This document shows, in pieces, positions 10,312 to 17,858 of a DNA stretch of 17,858 nt. Under the pieces are notes generated by a model that saw nothing but the letters and a program-made list of their open reading frames with translations, was not told where the DNA came from and made no database searches. The stretch's first letter is position 1; the number at the start of each line of letters is the position of its first letter. The translations under genes were made by a program, and so were the position numbers. Source of the stretch: an uncultured Oscillospiraceae bacterium (lineage in GTDB: Bacteria > Bacillota > Clostridia > Oscillospirales > Oscillospiraceae); assembly GCA_910587645.1 (NCBI GenBank), contig CAJUNA010000003.1:1-17858 (forward strand). Direction: 5' to 3'.

Positions 10312-13300
10312 ATGAAGATTTGGAACAACCTGAGCAAACGCGGACTCGCCCTGTTCCTTGTCCTGACGATGTGCGTGTCCCTCCTGCCCGCTACCGCATT
10401 GGCAACGGAGCTGGAGGAGCTGAACCACATCCACAATGAGGATGGCTGGGTGTGCGAAGAAGCGCAGGGAGACCTGACCTGCGATATCGAGGAGCACAGG
10501 CACTCTGACGAGTGCTATGCGCCCGGTGAGCCGGTCCTGTCCTGTGCGCTTACTGATGACGAAGGCCATACCCATGGTGATTCGTGCTACAGCGAGGAAG
10601 AAAACTTAACTTTGGCCTGCGGCCTGGAGGAGTCCGAGGAGCATACGCACTCCGAGGATTGCTATACTATGGCCGTAGGGACCGTGCTGGCCTGCGGTTT
10701 GGAGGAGAGCGAGGGCCACGCCCATGATGAAGCCTGCTTCACCGGGGGCGAGGGCGTGCTCGTCTGCGAAACCGCGGAGCATACGCACGGGGGCGAGTGC
10801 TATGAGACCGTTTGGTCCTGCGCCTCGCCAAGCAAAAACATCCAACGGTTCCTGCGCGCTGTGCGGGATATCCCGGAGGAAATCACGGCAGCGGACGAGG
10901 GCGCCGTCATCGCGGCCAGACAGGCCTATGACCTGCTGACCGAAGACGAGCTGCCCAATCCCGCCGTTGTGGTTGGCCTGGTGACCCTGGAACACGCGGA
11001 AACCCTCCTGGCAGAAGCCAAGGCTGAGGAGGAGCCTGTCAGCCCAGAAGATCCCGTTGCGCCGGAATATGGTACGGCTACCATCCAGTATTATGCTGGG
11101 AATGGCGGGACGGTGTCCCTAACGGAGGAAGTGGTAACTGGGGACAATGACGCGTTGGGTTCTACCGCAACACCCAGTGCTGGTTATGCGTTTAAAAACT
11201 GGACCAATGATAGGGGGGAAGTTGTAAGCACCAGCCCTGTGTTTAAGCCTGTCCGGCCGGCGGCCGGGTACCGGGATGCAGTATACGCCGCTAACTTTGT
11301 AGCGGTGGCGGATCGTACTGCGTACTTCTACATTTTGAAGCCGGGCGGCAGCTTTGATGGAGACATTGAAAATAAAACTGCCTGGTATTATGTAGGGACG
11401 GGGCATATTTCCGCGACTGAGCCGGATTATAAGAATCCTGCCAACTCTGTGTCGGCTGGAATTATTAGTGGCCCGGATGTTGCATATCCGGAGATCCTTT
11501 TTGACAATCACGTTTATACGTATAGTGATACCGGTGCAGATTATACGTATACGGTTGAGTGGCTTCGGATGGCCCCGGCAAGCGGCGCTAACAATGGAGA
11601 AACAGAAATTACAACACAGGATACATGGCATGTTGATGGCAGAGCAAATCTTCGTACGCCGGAATTTCGCAATGCCACCTTCTACTTCCAGGATGCGGGA
11701 GCGGGCAGCTTTGCCATTGATAAGGCCGCAGGGCAGGATGCAACCTATCTATTAAAGAAAGGTACCTGTGTGGCAGCCGAAAAGATCCCAGCTCATGATC
11801 CAACTAAGGTATTAGATGGGGTAACTTACACCTTCGATGGGTGGTATCTTACAGACGCCTGCACTGGCGCAAAGGTAAATCCGGCAACCTATAGTGTTAA
11901 TGCTGACACAAGTTTTTTCGCCAAATATTCCGCAAGGTACACGGTGACGGCAAGCATTGACAACGGTGGGAATATTACTGGGGGCAGCAGCAATATTCAA
12001 CCCGGTGGAAGTGTAGTTATTACCTGGACTCCTGCTGAAAATTACCGCGTAACCGAGGTTCGGATAGATGGTAAAGTACAGCCCACGCCCGTTGCAACGG
12101 GCGGTAGCTATACATTTACTGATATCCGGGGGAATCATACGGTAGAGGTGAAGACGGCAACAAATACCATCCAGGTAACGTATGTTTACCAAGGTGCGGA
12201 GAGCGGCAACAGCGAGACCGGCAAAACGGTGATCTTTGGTCGGCCGTATGGCGATCTGCCTGTGCCGAAGAAACCTGGGTATACGTTTGATGGGTGGTTC
12301 ACGGCGGCAACGGGCGGAAGCAAGGTAACGTCTAAAAGCACTGTAGAAAACGCTGAGGATCATACGCTGTATGCGCAGTGGTCGGAAGACACGACAGCGA
12401 CTAAGGAACTGTCCTACACCGTGGAGTACTATAAGGATGGTGTGAAGGAAGGAGAACCTGAGACTATCACCGAGACGGTTCAGTTCTTGGAGACCCAGGT
12501 GCCGGTAAAGGCGGGTAAAATCAACACCACTGACAAGTTCGGGACTCTTGCCTATCGGTTCGACAAGGTTGTGATTGGTAATCAGGATGTTGGCACGCTC
12601 CCAGCAACAGTGGCACCTGGTACAACGATCCAGGTTCACTACGTCTCGAATACGGCGGCGTATACCGTGGAGTACTACTATGGGGAGACGGAGAGCACGG
12701 GCAAGGGCCATGCTCCTATTTTGTATGCAGAAACTGCTGACGGGGCGTATACTACATATGCCGCTCCTGCTGGTGATACTGCTGTCATTGGGACGGACGT
12801 AACCGTGACCCCTGCCCGGTTTGTGAAGGTTGACGAAACCTGCTACGTTCTGTGGAAGGTGGAGCCGGTTACAATCCAGGCAGACCCTGCCCCGAATGCC
12901 GTAAAGGTCCACTACCTCGCCGACACGGACGGGGACGGTATACCGGACGCTTTCCAGTCCAAGGCAACATATCATGTCACTGGCGGCTCCTGGAGTACAA
13001 GTGAGAATGTCCCCGAGAAGACCCAGGTTCTGACATTCAAGACATGGAATGAGGCTTTGGGGGCTTGGGTAGATACCGTCCCCGCGCCTGCTTTCGAAAC
13101 CAGCCTTCCGACTGCAAATTCCGGTTACGACCCGGAGTCGGGTAAGTGGGATGAAAATGACCCAGTGCAGGTTAGCGAGCGTCCAGGGATGGGCAAGACC
13201 TACACGTTCCACTACTCGTTTGATCTCATGTATGGGTATACTGTACGTTATCACTTTGTAGATAAAAACAGGCAGCCTGTGCAGGGTTGTGAACGCGAAA

Positions 13301-16300
13301 ATGCAAATGAGAAGGATCAGTTGGATGCCGGCCAGTCCTATGTCGCTGTTGGCACCGTGGTGGAGCTGAGCAAGCTGCCTAAGGTAGTCACATTCGGCTC
13401 TGGCGGCAGCACGAAGAAGTTCGTAATTGTCAGCGGTAACACTGACCGGACGGTCCAGCGCAAAACCGGCGGCAACCCCAATGTGAACGTCTTTGACGTT
13501 TACTACGGTGTGGATGAGATCGGTACTAATAACGGTCCGGATGATGTGGCTGACTGCTTCCAGGCTACGGTGACCTTTACGGTTGAGGGTGGTTCCTGGA
13601 ACAATGGCAGTACGGGTGCCCCTCTGGTTGTCACGCTGACGAATCCCCTGGGTGAGTTGGATGAAAACGGCAGCTATACGCTGACGAACACCGACAATAT
13701 CCCCGAAGCGGGTCAGAATCCTGATGGCACCCATAGGGCGGCTAAAGATACGGATACCAACCTTTGGGCGCCTGCGCTGAGTACCCCGGTGACTAAGGAC
13801 AACCACGCCTTTACCTACACCTACCCGTCAAAGAATACGATGACGGTGACGGTCAAGGGCATTAACCGTCCATACAATGGCACGGAGGATGCTATCTCTG
13901 TGACCGTCAGGGATGGCGGAACTGAGCTGGCAGATGCGGTCATCAAGTACTATAGCGATGCGGCGTATGAAAAGGAAATCACATCCTTTAATAATTCCTT
14001 TAAGGACGTTGCTGATTCTACGACAATCTACATCAGGGTTACACACCCTGATTATACGGCTGTCGATACTCGTGCTGTTGTAGCCATCACCCCGGTAGCG
14101 GTTACCGTAACTGCGGATAACAAGGAGATGGTATACGGTGGAGAGATGCCTAAGCTTACGGCCACCGTGTCCGGCATCCTGACGGGTGAAGAGGGCGAGC
14201 TTGCGTATAAGCTGGACTGTGCCGCAAGCAGCGGCAGCCATGCCGGCGAATACGCCATCACTGTCACTGGTAAGCAACTGAACAACTACGACGTAAGCTA
14301 TGTGAGCGGTACACTGACTATCAAGGGCCAGGTATTCTACAAGGAGAATGCCCCTCGCGCTACTGATGTCACCGGCATGCCCGAAAGACCCACGGAGCGC
14401 CACAAGGCGTATAAGCTGGGCGAGGTAGTTCCGCATACAGACCTGTCCACTAAGGTACCTGTTCGTAAGGGCTACACCTTCGCTGGCTGGTCCCTGGCTT
14501 CTGGTGAGGGCAATGCGGTTCTTGCCAATGACGAGAAGGTCATTATGGGTGAGACGGGCGTAACCCTGTACGCTGTCTGGACACAGAACACCTATACAGT
14601 GAAGGTGAACTACCGGCTGACAGAGAACGGGAAGGATCTCGAGGACTATACCAACCATACGTTACCTACCAGCAAAGACGTTGGCTACCCCAATGGCTGG
14701 AGCGTGGCGCCAACGCCCGGTGCAACCATCACCGCGCTTGAGAACATCGTAGTGGATGACAAGACATACGTGCTGGATGGTTCGCTCAGTAGCGAAACGC
14801 TGTCTGGCGTTGCTCCGAAGTATGAGGGACCCGGTACATCCGTTGAGGTCACGCTGGTCTATGCCCTGGATTCCAACGGGAACACTACGCCTGACTATCT
14901 GGAGCGTTTCAGCCTGACCTATGATGCCAACGGCGGCAAGGGCGAGGCGCCTGCCGACCCGAAGGAGTATGCTCAGTATGAGAAGGCAACGCTTGAGAAA
15001 ACCACCAGCTTGTCCAAGGACAAGGCGGTTTTCATCGGTTGGAGCCTTACCAAGCACGAGGAGCTTATTACCAGCAAGGAGACGGCCGGGGGCGCTGGCA
15101 TTGTATCTGATGTGACCTTTGCGCTGGCGGACATCACCGTCTACGCAGTGTGGGCCGAGGACGAGAACGAAAACGATAAGCCCGACTATGAGGAAGACCG
15201 CTTTACCGTTACTTACACCGATGGTGTGGACGGTGCGGAAATCTTCGAAGATCAGGTGTATGAGGACGTTCTGGTTGACACGCCTACGCCCGCGTTCGAT
15301 GGGACGCCCAGACGCACTGGCTACACCTTTACAGGCTGGGATCCCGCGGTTGCCGGGACGGTAACTGCGGATGCGGCCTATACCGCCCAGTGGCGGCGCA
15401 ACACGTACACCATTACCATCGAGGTTATCAACGGAACCTCCAACCCGGAGGGCTCCGTTACAGTCAGCTACAACGGCAGCACGACCATCCACTTCAGCGG
15501 CAATCCCGGCTATGAGCTGGGATTCGTGACGGTTGACGGTAAGCCTGCTGCGCTGGCTAACAGCGCCTATACCTTCTCCAACGTGGACAGAAACCACAAG
15601 ATTCAGGTTCTTTATACGCAGTCCACCTTCACGGTGACCTTCGTGGACGGCCTGACCGGTGAAACCATTGAGGTGAGACCTGGACTTGTGGAACTGCCCG
15701 GTGAGGGCGCGTATCCCGCTGCTCCCGCGCATGAGGGCTACGAATTCACCGGCTGGACGGTTGGCGCTCCCGGCGCCAACGGCAACGTGACCATCACCGC
15801 CAACTACAAACCCATCGAGGTGGAGGAAGACACCTACACGGTGACCTTCGTGGACGGCTTGACTGGTGAAACCATCGAGGTGAGAGCCGGACTTGTGGAA
15901 CTGCCCGGTGAGGGCACGTATCCCGCTGCTCCCGCGCATGAGGGCTACGAATTCACCGGCTGGACGGTTGGCGCTCCCGATGCCAATGGCAACGTGACCA
16001 TCACCGCCAACTACAAACCCATCGAGGTGGAGGAGGAAACCTTTACGGTGACCTTCGTAGACGGCTTGACCGGCGAAACCATCGAGGTGAGGACCGGACT
16101 TGTGGAACTGCCCGGTGAGGGCACGTATCCCGCTGCTCCCGCGCATGAGGGCTACGAATTCACCGGCTGGACGGTTGGCGCTCCCGATGCCAACGGCAAC
16201 GTAGTCATCACCGCCAACTACAAGCCCGCCGAGGTTGAGGAAGACACCTACACGGTGACTTGGCTCAACTGGAACGGCGTACAGCTACAGCAGAAGGTTG

Positions 16301-17391
16301 TCAAGAAGGGCGATCCCGAACCCAGCTACACCGGCTTGCCCCCAACTCGTCTCAGCGATGGCGTGTTCAGTTATACGTTCATTGGCTGGTCTGCACCTTC
16401 CGTAGATGCTGACGGCAATGTGACCTATACGGCTCAGTACACCGCCACGCGGATTCCGGTTGATCCCGGTCCTGGCCCCGGCCCTGGTCCTGATCCTGGT
16501 CCGGCCCCCGGTCCTGGCCCCGGCGGTGGTGACGTCACCATTCCTGATAACGACCCGCCGTTGGCGGGTGGCGATGGTACCGTTACCATCAACGATCAGG
16601 AAGTGCCCCTGGCCGGCGCGATCGGCCTGAACAGCGTAGATCACTTCGCGTACATCATTGGTTATGATGACGACACGGTTCGTCCTCTCAACAACATCAC
16701 CCGCGCGGAGGTTGCGACCATCTTCTTCCGTCTCATGACGGAGGATTACCGCAACGCCAATTGGGCAACTGCCAATGATTTCAGCGATGTGACCGCTGGA
16801 AGCTGGTTCAACAACGCCGTTTCTACTTGCGCCAACGCAGGCCTGCTGACCGGCTATCCCGATGGCACCTTTAAGCCCAACCAGTCCATTACCCGTGCGG
16901 AGTTCGCCGCTGTCGCCGCCCGGTTCCTCAGCGATGAGTACACCGGCGAGAACGTGGGCGACTTCTCCGATACGAAGGGCCATTGGGCTGCCAAGGAGAT
17001 CCGCCGTGCTGCCGAGGCAGGCTGGGTCACGGGTTCCAACAACGGCTTCCGACCTAACGACAAGATCAATCGCGCTGAGGTTATGACCATTGTCAACCGT
17101 ATGCTGGACCGCATCCCCGATGCGGAGCACATGCTGGGCACCATGAAGAAGTGGAAGGATAACCCCGAGGACGCTTGGTACTATGAAGCTGTTCAGGAAG
17201 CCACCAATGAACACGCTTATGAGCGCGATGAATTGGGCGTCACTGAGCACTGGACCGAGGTCCTGCCCGCAAGCGATTGGAAGAACCTGGAAGCCGCGTG
17301 GGCAAATGCCAACACCGGCAAGGCAGATGAAGCGGATGAATCTACGGAACCTACCGAATCTGCTGAAACGGTTGAAACCGTTGCGCCGTAA
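10312..17391 (+). CDS. Giant secreted SLH-anchored multi-repeat adhesin under c-di-GMP riboswitch control
   Basis: 2,359 residues. The ATG at 10312 starts a clear signal peptide (residues 1-31, LALFLVLTMCVSLLPATALA). The frame is open upstream to 10231, but that part is riboswitch. Domains in order: His/Cys-rich repeats (39-171); a helical stretch (about 172-250); an Ig/InlB-like block (255-620); an InlB B-repeat (623-693, GYTFDGWFT and LYAQW); MucBP-like units with YTVEYY (701-870); long beta modules; MBG/YDG-like modules (1176-1341); further InlB B-repeats (1342-1771, GYTFAGW, GYTFTGW); three near-identical 69-residue units (1773-1979) and a diverged fourth; a Pro-Gly linker (about 2051-2074); and three SLH motifs (from about 2110, 2157 and 2219), including TRAEFAAVAARFL. 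There is no LPXTG, so anchoring is non-covalent to the wall polymer. It probably acts in adhesion or biofilm formation; ligands are unknown. Confidence 0.93.
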   Translation: MKIWNNLSKRGLALFLVLTMCVSLLPATALATELEELNHIHNEDGWVCEEAQGDLTCDIEEHRHSDECYAPGEPVLSCALTDDEGHTHGDSCYSEEENLTLACGLEESEEHTHSEDCYTMAVGTVLACGLEESEGHAHDEACFTGGEGVLVCETAEHTHGGECYETVWSCASPSKNIQRFLRAVRDIPEEITAADEGAVIAARQAYDLLTEDELPNPAVVVGLVTLEHAETLLAEAKAEEEPVSPEDPVAPEYGTATIQYYAGNGGTVSLTEEVVTGDNDALGSTATPSAGYAFKNWTNDRGEVVSTSPVFKPVRPAAGYRDAVYAANFVAVADRTAYFYILKPGGSFDGDIENKTAWYYVGTGHISATEPDYKNPANSVSAGIISGPDVAYPEILFDNHVYTYSDTGADYTYTVEWLRMAPASGANNGETEITTQDTWHVDGRANLRTPEFRNATFYFQDAGAGSFAIDKAAGQDATYLLKKGTCVAAEKIPAHDPTKVLDGVTYTFDGWYLTDACTGAKVNPATYSVNADTSFFAKYSARYTVTASIDNGGNITGGSSNIQPGGSVVITWTPAENYRVTEVRIDGKVQPTPVATGGSYTFTDIRGNHTVEVKTATNTIQVTYVYQGAESGNSETGKTVIFGRPYGDLPVPKKPGYTFDGWFTAATGGSKVTSKSTVENAEDHTLYAQWSEDTTATKELSYTVEYYKDGVKEGEPETITETVQFLETQVPVKAGKINTTDKFGTLAYRFDKVVIGNQDVGTLPATVAPGTTIQVHYVSNTAAYTVEYYYGETESTGKGHAPILYAETADGAYTTYAAPAGDTAVIGTDVTVTPARFVKVDETCYVLWKVEPVTIQADPAPNAVKVHYLADTDGDGIPDAFQSKATYHVTGGSWSTSENVPEKTQVLTFKTWNEALGAWVDTVPAPAFETSLPTANSGYDPESGKWDENDPVQVSERPGMGKTYTFHYSFDLMYGYTVRYHFVDKNRQPVQGCERENANEKDQLDAGQSYVAVGTVVELSKLPKVVTFGSGGSTKKFVIVSGNTDRTVQRKTGGNPNVNVFDVYYGVDEIGTNNGPDDVADCFQATVTFTVEGGSWNNGSTGAPLVVTLTNPLGELDENGSYTLTNTDNIPEAGQNPDGTHRAAKDTDTNLWAPALSTPVTKDNHAFTYTYPSKNTMTVTVKGINRPYNGTEDAISVTVRDGGTELADAVIKYYSDAAYEKEITSFNNSFKDVADSTTIYIRVTHPDYTAVDTRAVVAITPVAVTVTADNKEMVYGGEMPKLTATVSGILTGEEGELAYKLDCAASSGSHAGEYAITVTGKQLNNYDVSYVSGTLTIKGQVFYKENAPRATDVTGMPERPTERHKAYKLGEVVPHTDLSTKVPVRKGYTFAGWSLASGEGNAVLANDEKVIMGETGVTLYAVWTQNTYTVKVNYRLTENGKDLEDYTNHTLPTSKDVGYPNGWSVAPTPGATITALENIVVDDKTYVLDGSLSSETLSGVAPKYEGPGTSVEVTLVYALDSNGNTTPDYLERFSLTYDANGGKGEAPADPKEYAQYEKATLEKTTSLSKDKAVFIGWSLTKHEELITSKETAGGAGIVSDVTFALADITVYAVWAEDENENDKPDYEEDRFTVTYTDGVDGAEIFEDQVYEDVLVDTPTPAFDGTPRRTGYTFTGWDPAVAGTVTADAAYTAQWRRNTYTITIEVINGTSNPEGSVTVSYNGSTTIHFSGNPGYELGFVTVDGKPAALANSAYTFSNVDRNHKIQVLYTQSTFTVTFVDGLTGETIEVRPGLVELPGEGAYPAAPAHEGYEFTGWTVGAPGANGNVTITANYKPIEVEEDTYTVTFVDGLTGETIEVRAGLVELPGEGTYPAAPAHEGYEFTGWTVGAPDANGNVTITANYKPIEVEEETFTVTFVDGLTGETIEVRTGLVELPGEGTYPAAPAHEGYEFTGWTVGAPDANGNVVITANYKPAEVEEDTYTVTWLNWNGVQLQQKVVKKGDPEPSYTGLPPTRLSDGVFSYTFIGWSAPSVDADGNVTYTAQYTATRIPVDPGPGPGPGPDPGPAPGPGPGGGDVTIPDNDPPLAGGDGTVTINDQEVPLAGAIGLNSVDHFAYIIGYDDDTVRPLNNITRAEVATIFFRLMTEDYRNANWATANDFSDVTAGSWFNNAVSTCANAGLLTGYPDGTFKPNQSITRAEFAAVAARFLSDEYTGENVGDFSDTKGHWAAKEIRRAAEAGWVTGSNNGFRPNDKINRAEVMTIVNRMLDRIPDAEHMLGTMKKWKDNPEDAWYYEAVQEATNEHAYERDELGVTEHWTEVLPASDWKNLEAAWANANTGKADEADESTEPTESAETVETVAP
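10426..10824 (+). repeat. His/Cys-rich repeat block at the adhesin N-terminus
   Basis: Five units of the form HxHxxxC(Y/F) occur in residues 39-171: HRHSDECY, HTHGDSCY, HTHSEDCY, HAHDEACF and HTHGGECY. A sixth variant, HIHNEDGWVC, precedes them. Most are followed after 8-14 residues by another Cys in a V/L-x-C context (LSC, LAC, LVC). Each unit so carries two His and two Cys, a set suited to metal binding or disulfide pairing. Confidence 0.8.
15631..16251 (+). repeat. Three near-identical 207-bp tandem coding repeats
   Basis: Units start at 15631, 15838 and 16045, each beginning ACGGTGACCTTCGT and coding for 69 residues (TVTFVDGLTGETIEV, then GYEFTGWTVGAP). Only scattered base changes are seen between units, such as GTGGAC/GTAGAC and CCTGACC/CTTGACT. 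A fourth unit in register starts at 16252 but diverges after TVTW. The high DNA identity points to recent duplication or gene conversion. Confidence 0.9.
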
Positions 17392-17433
17392 CAGCATAGC
17401 CTAATCCCAATGTGTCGGCCGGCTGGCGAAAAG

Positions 17434-17470
17434 AGGGGCCTGGATGCGTAGCATCCAGGCCCCTTGTGTT
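17434..17470 (+). terminator. Terminator of the adhesin gene
   Basis: AGGGGCCTGGATGC (17434-17447) pairs perfectly with its complement at 17451-17464 around a GTA loop, 14 pairs. TTGTGTTGAC follows. It lies 43 bp after the adhesin stop codon. Confidence 0.85.
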
Positions 17471-17718
17471 GACTTTAGGAATACAAATTATCATGCGGTT
17501 GTTTCACTTTTTCGTTGTCACTGCCAGTACAAAAAAGTAAGGAAATACCGGGGAAAAATAGTGGTATCCTCCAGTTATTGACTTCTAATTTTCCATTTGG
17601 TACACTTGTCTCCGTGACGGTAGAATAGCAAAAGTGAGAAACTGATTCCATAGATTTAGGCAAGGAATAGGAGATGGGAGGTTTCTAAGATGCAGTAGGT
17701 GTTATTCTTTGCAGGCAC
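17471..17718. other. AT-rich intergenic stretch, no gene supported
   Basis: A 62-codon minus-strand frame is present but has no ribosome-binding site and atypical composition. A possible plus-strand promoter (TTGACT, 17-bp spacer, TACACT, about 17579-17607) is visible with no convincing downstream gene. An AGGAGATGGGAGG run near 17667-17682 is followed by an ATG whose frame stops at once. Confidence 0.4.
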
Positions 17719-17858
17719 TGTCAACGCCAATATGAAATTGTAAGAAAACGCCGAAGAAATTTTGTAGTTTTTCGGCGGGGGTGGGTAACAAAATCAGCAG
17801 CTGCCTTGCTCAAAAAGAGTGTTCACGATTTGCTGTTTCTGACGCATAAATTCTTTGC
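17719..17858 (+). mobile_element. Second IS21-type element terminus, running off the window
   Basis: From 17719 the sequence reads TGTCAACGCC, then TTGTAAGAAAACGCCGAAG, then TTTTGTAGTTTTTCGGCGG. It aligns without gaps to the IS end at 361-423 (minus strand) at 48 of 63 positions, including the tip TGTCA and the core GTAAGAAAACGC. The element body should continue to the right. No start codon for a transposase is seen before the window ends, so left and right end cannot be told apart. Confidence 0.7.

Noticed and set aside
11812..13806. Long 664-codon minus-strand frame inside the adhesin gene
   Set aside because: It lies fully opposite the adhesin, has no ribosome-binding site or known motifs, and is a by-product of the repetitive coding strand. 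The same holds for minus-strand frames at 13828-14658, 14662-16146 and 16285-17397.
17475..17663. 62-codon minus-strand frame after the adhesin
   Set aside because: No ribosome-binding site, no motif and an AT-rich intergenic setting.

Overview
The window looks like a chromosome segment of a gut-type clostridium, probably Oscillospiraceae or a relative. It is moderately GC-rich, has strong Shine-Dalgarno sites, TTGACA/TATAAT promoters, an L13-leader-regulated rplM-rpsI operon, and an SLH-anchored surface protein of a kind common in such bacteria. This placement is inferred from gene content and style, not from a search.

Region 1 (1-423) is the left end of an IS21-family element on the minus strand, with an istA that has lost its middle. 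It ends inside a phage-type gene (424-657). Region 2 (424-4313) is the late end of a prophage or prophage remnant. It holds a tyrosine-rich 13-residue-repeat protein that may be a tail or fibre component, a compact locus with the layout of a type I toxin-antitoxin module (2026-2383), and a tightly packed lysis cassette: small membrane protein, holin, CHAP endolysin with an SLH-like tail, second small membrane protein, lipoprotein. Region 3 (4314-6897) is an accessory and regulatory block. It has two minus-strand genes of unknown function, one very acidic, facing an HTH regulator gene across two promoters that share a 32-nt inverted repeat. A Cys-containing miniprotein, a second HTH regulator and another small gene follow. 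No integrase, terminase or capsid gene is present, so the element is either incomplete or extends left of the window. It abuts the chromosomal rplM-rpsI operon through a cluster of short direct repeats (6919-6969).

Region 4 (7019-9660) is chromosomal: rpsI and rplM on the minus strand with promoter and L13 leader, then a TtcA-like tRNA thiolation protein and a DUF2461 protein on the plus strand. Region 5 (9661-17464) is a roughly 570-nt leader with two tandem cyclic-di-GMP-I riboswitches in front of one 2,359-residue secreted SLH adhesin. The adhesin has a signal peptide, His/Cys-rich repeats, many InlB-B/MucBP/MBG-like modules, three near-identical 69-residue repeats, a Pro-Gly linker and three SLH motifs. 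A 14-bp hairpin terminator closes it.

Region 6 (17719-17858) is a second IS21-type terminus that aligns without gaps with the one at 361-423, so the window is bracketed by related insertion-sequence ends.

The most notable systems are the probable type I toxin-antitoxin locus, the tandem c-di-GMP riboswitch and adhesin unit with a predicted ribosome-binding-site sequestration platform, the tyrosine-repeat phage protein, and the mirrored-promoter regulatory switch.
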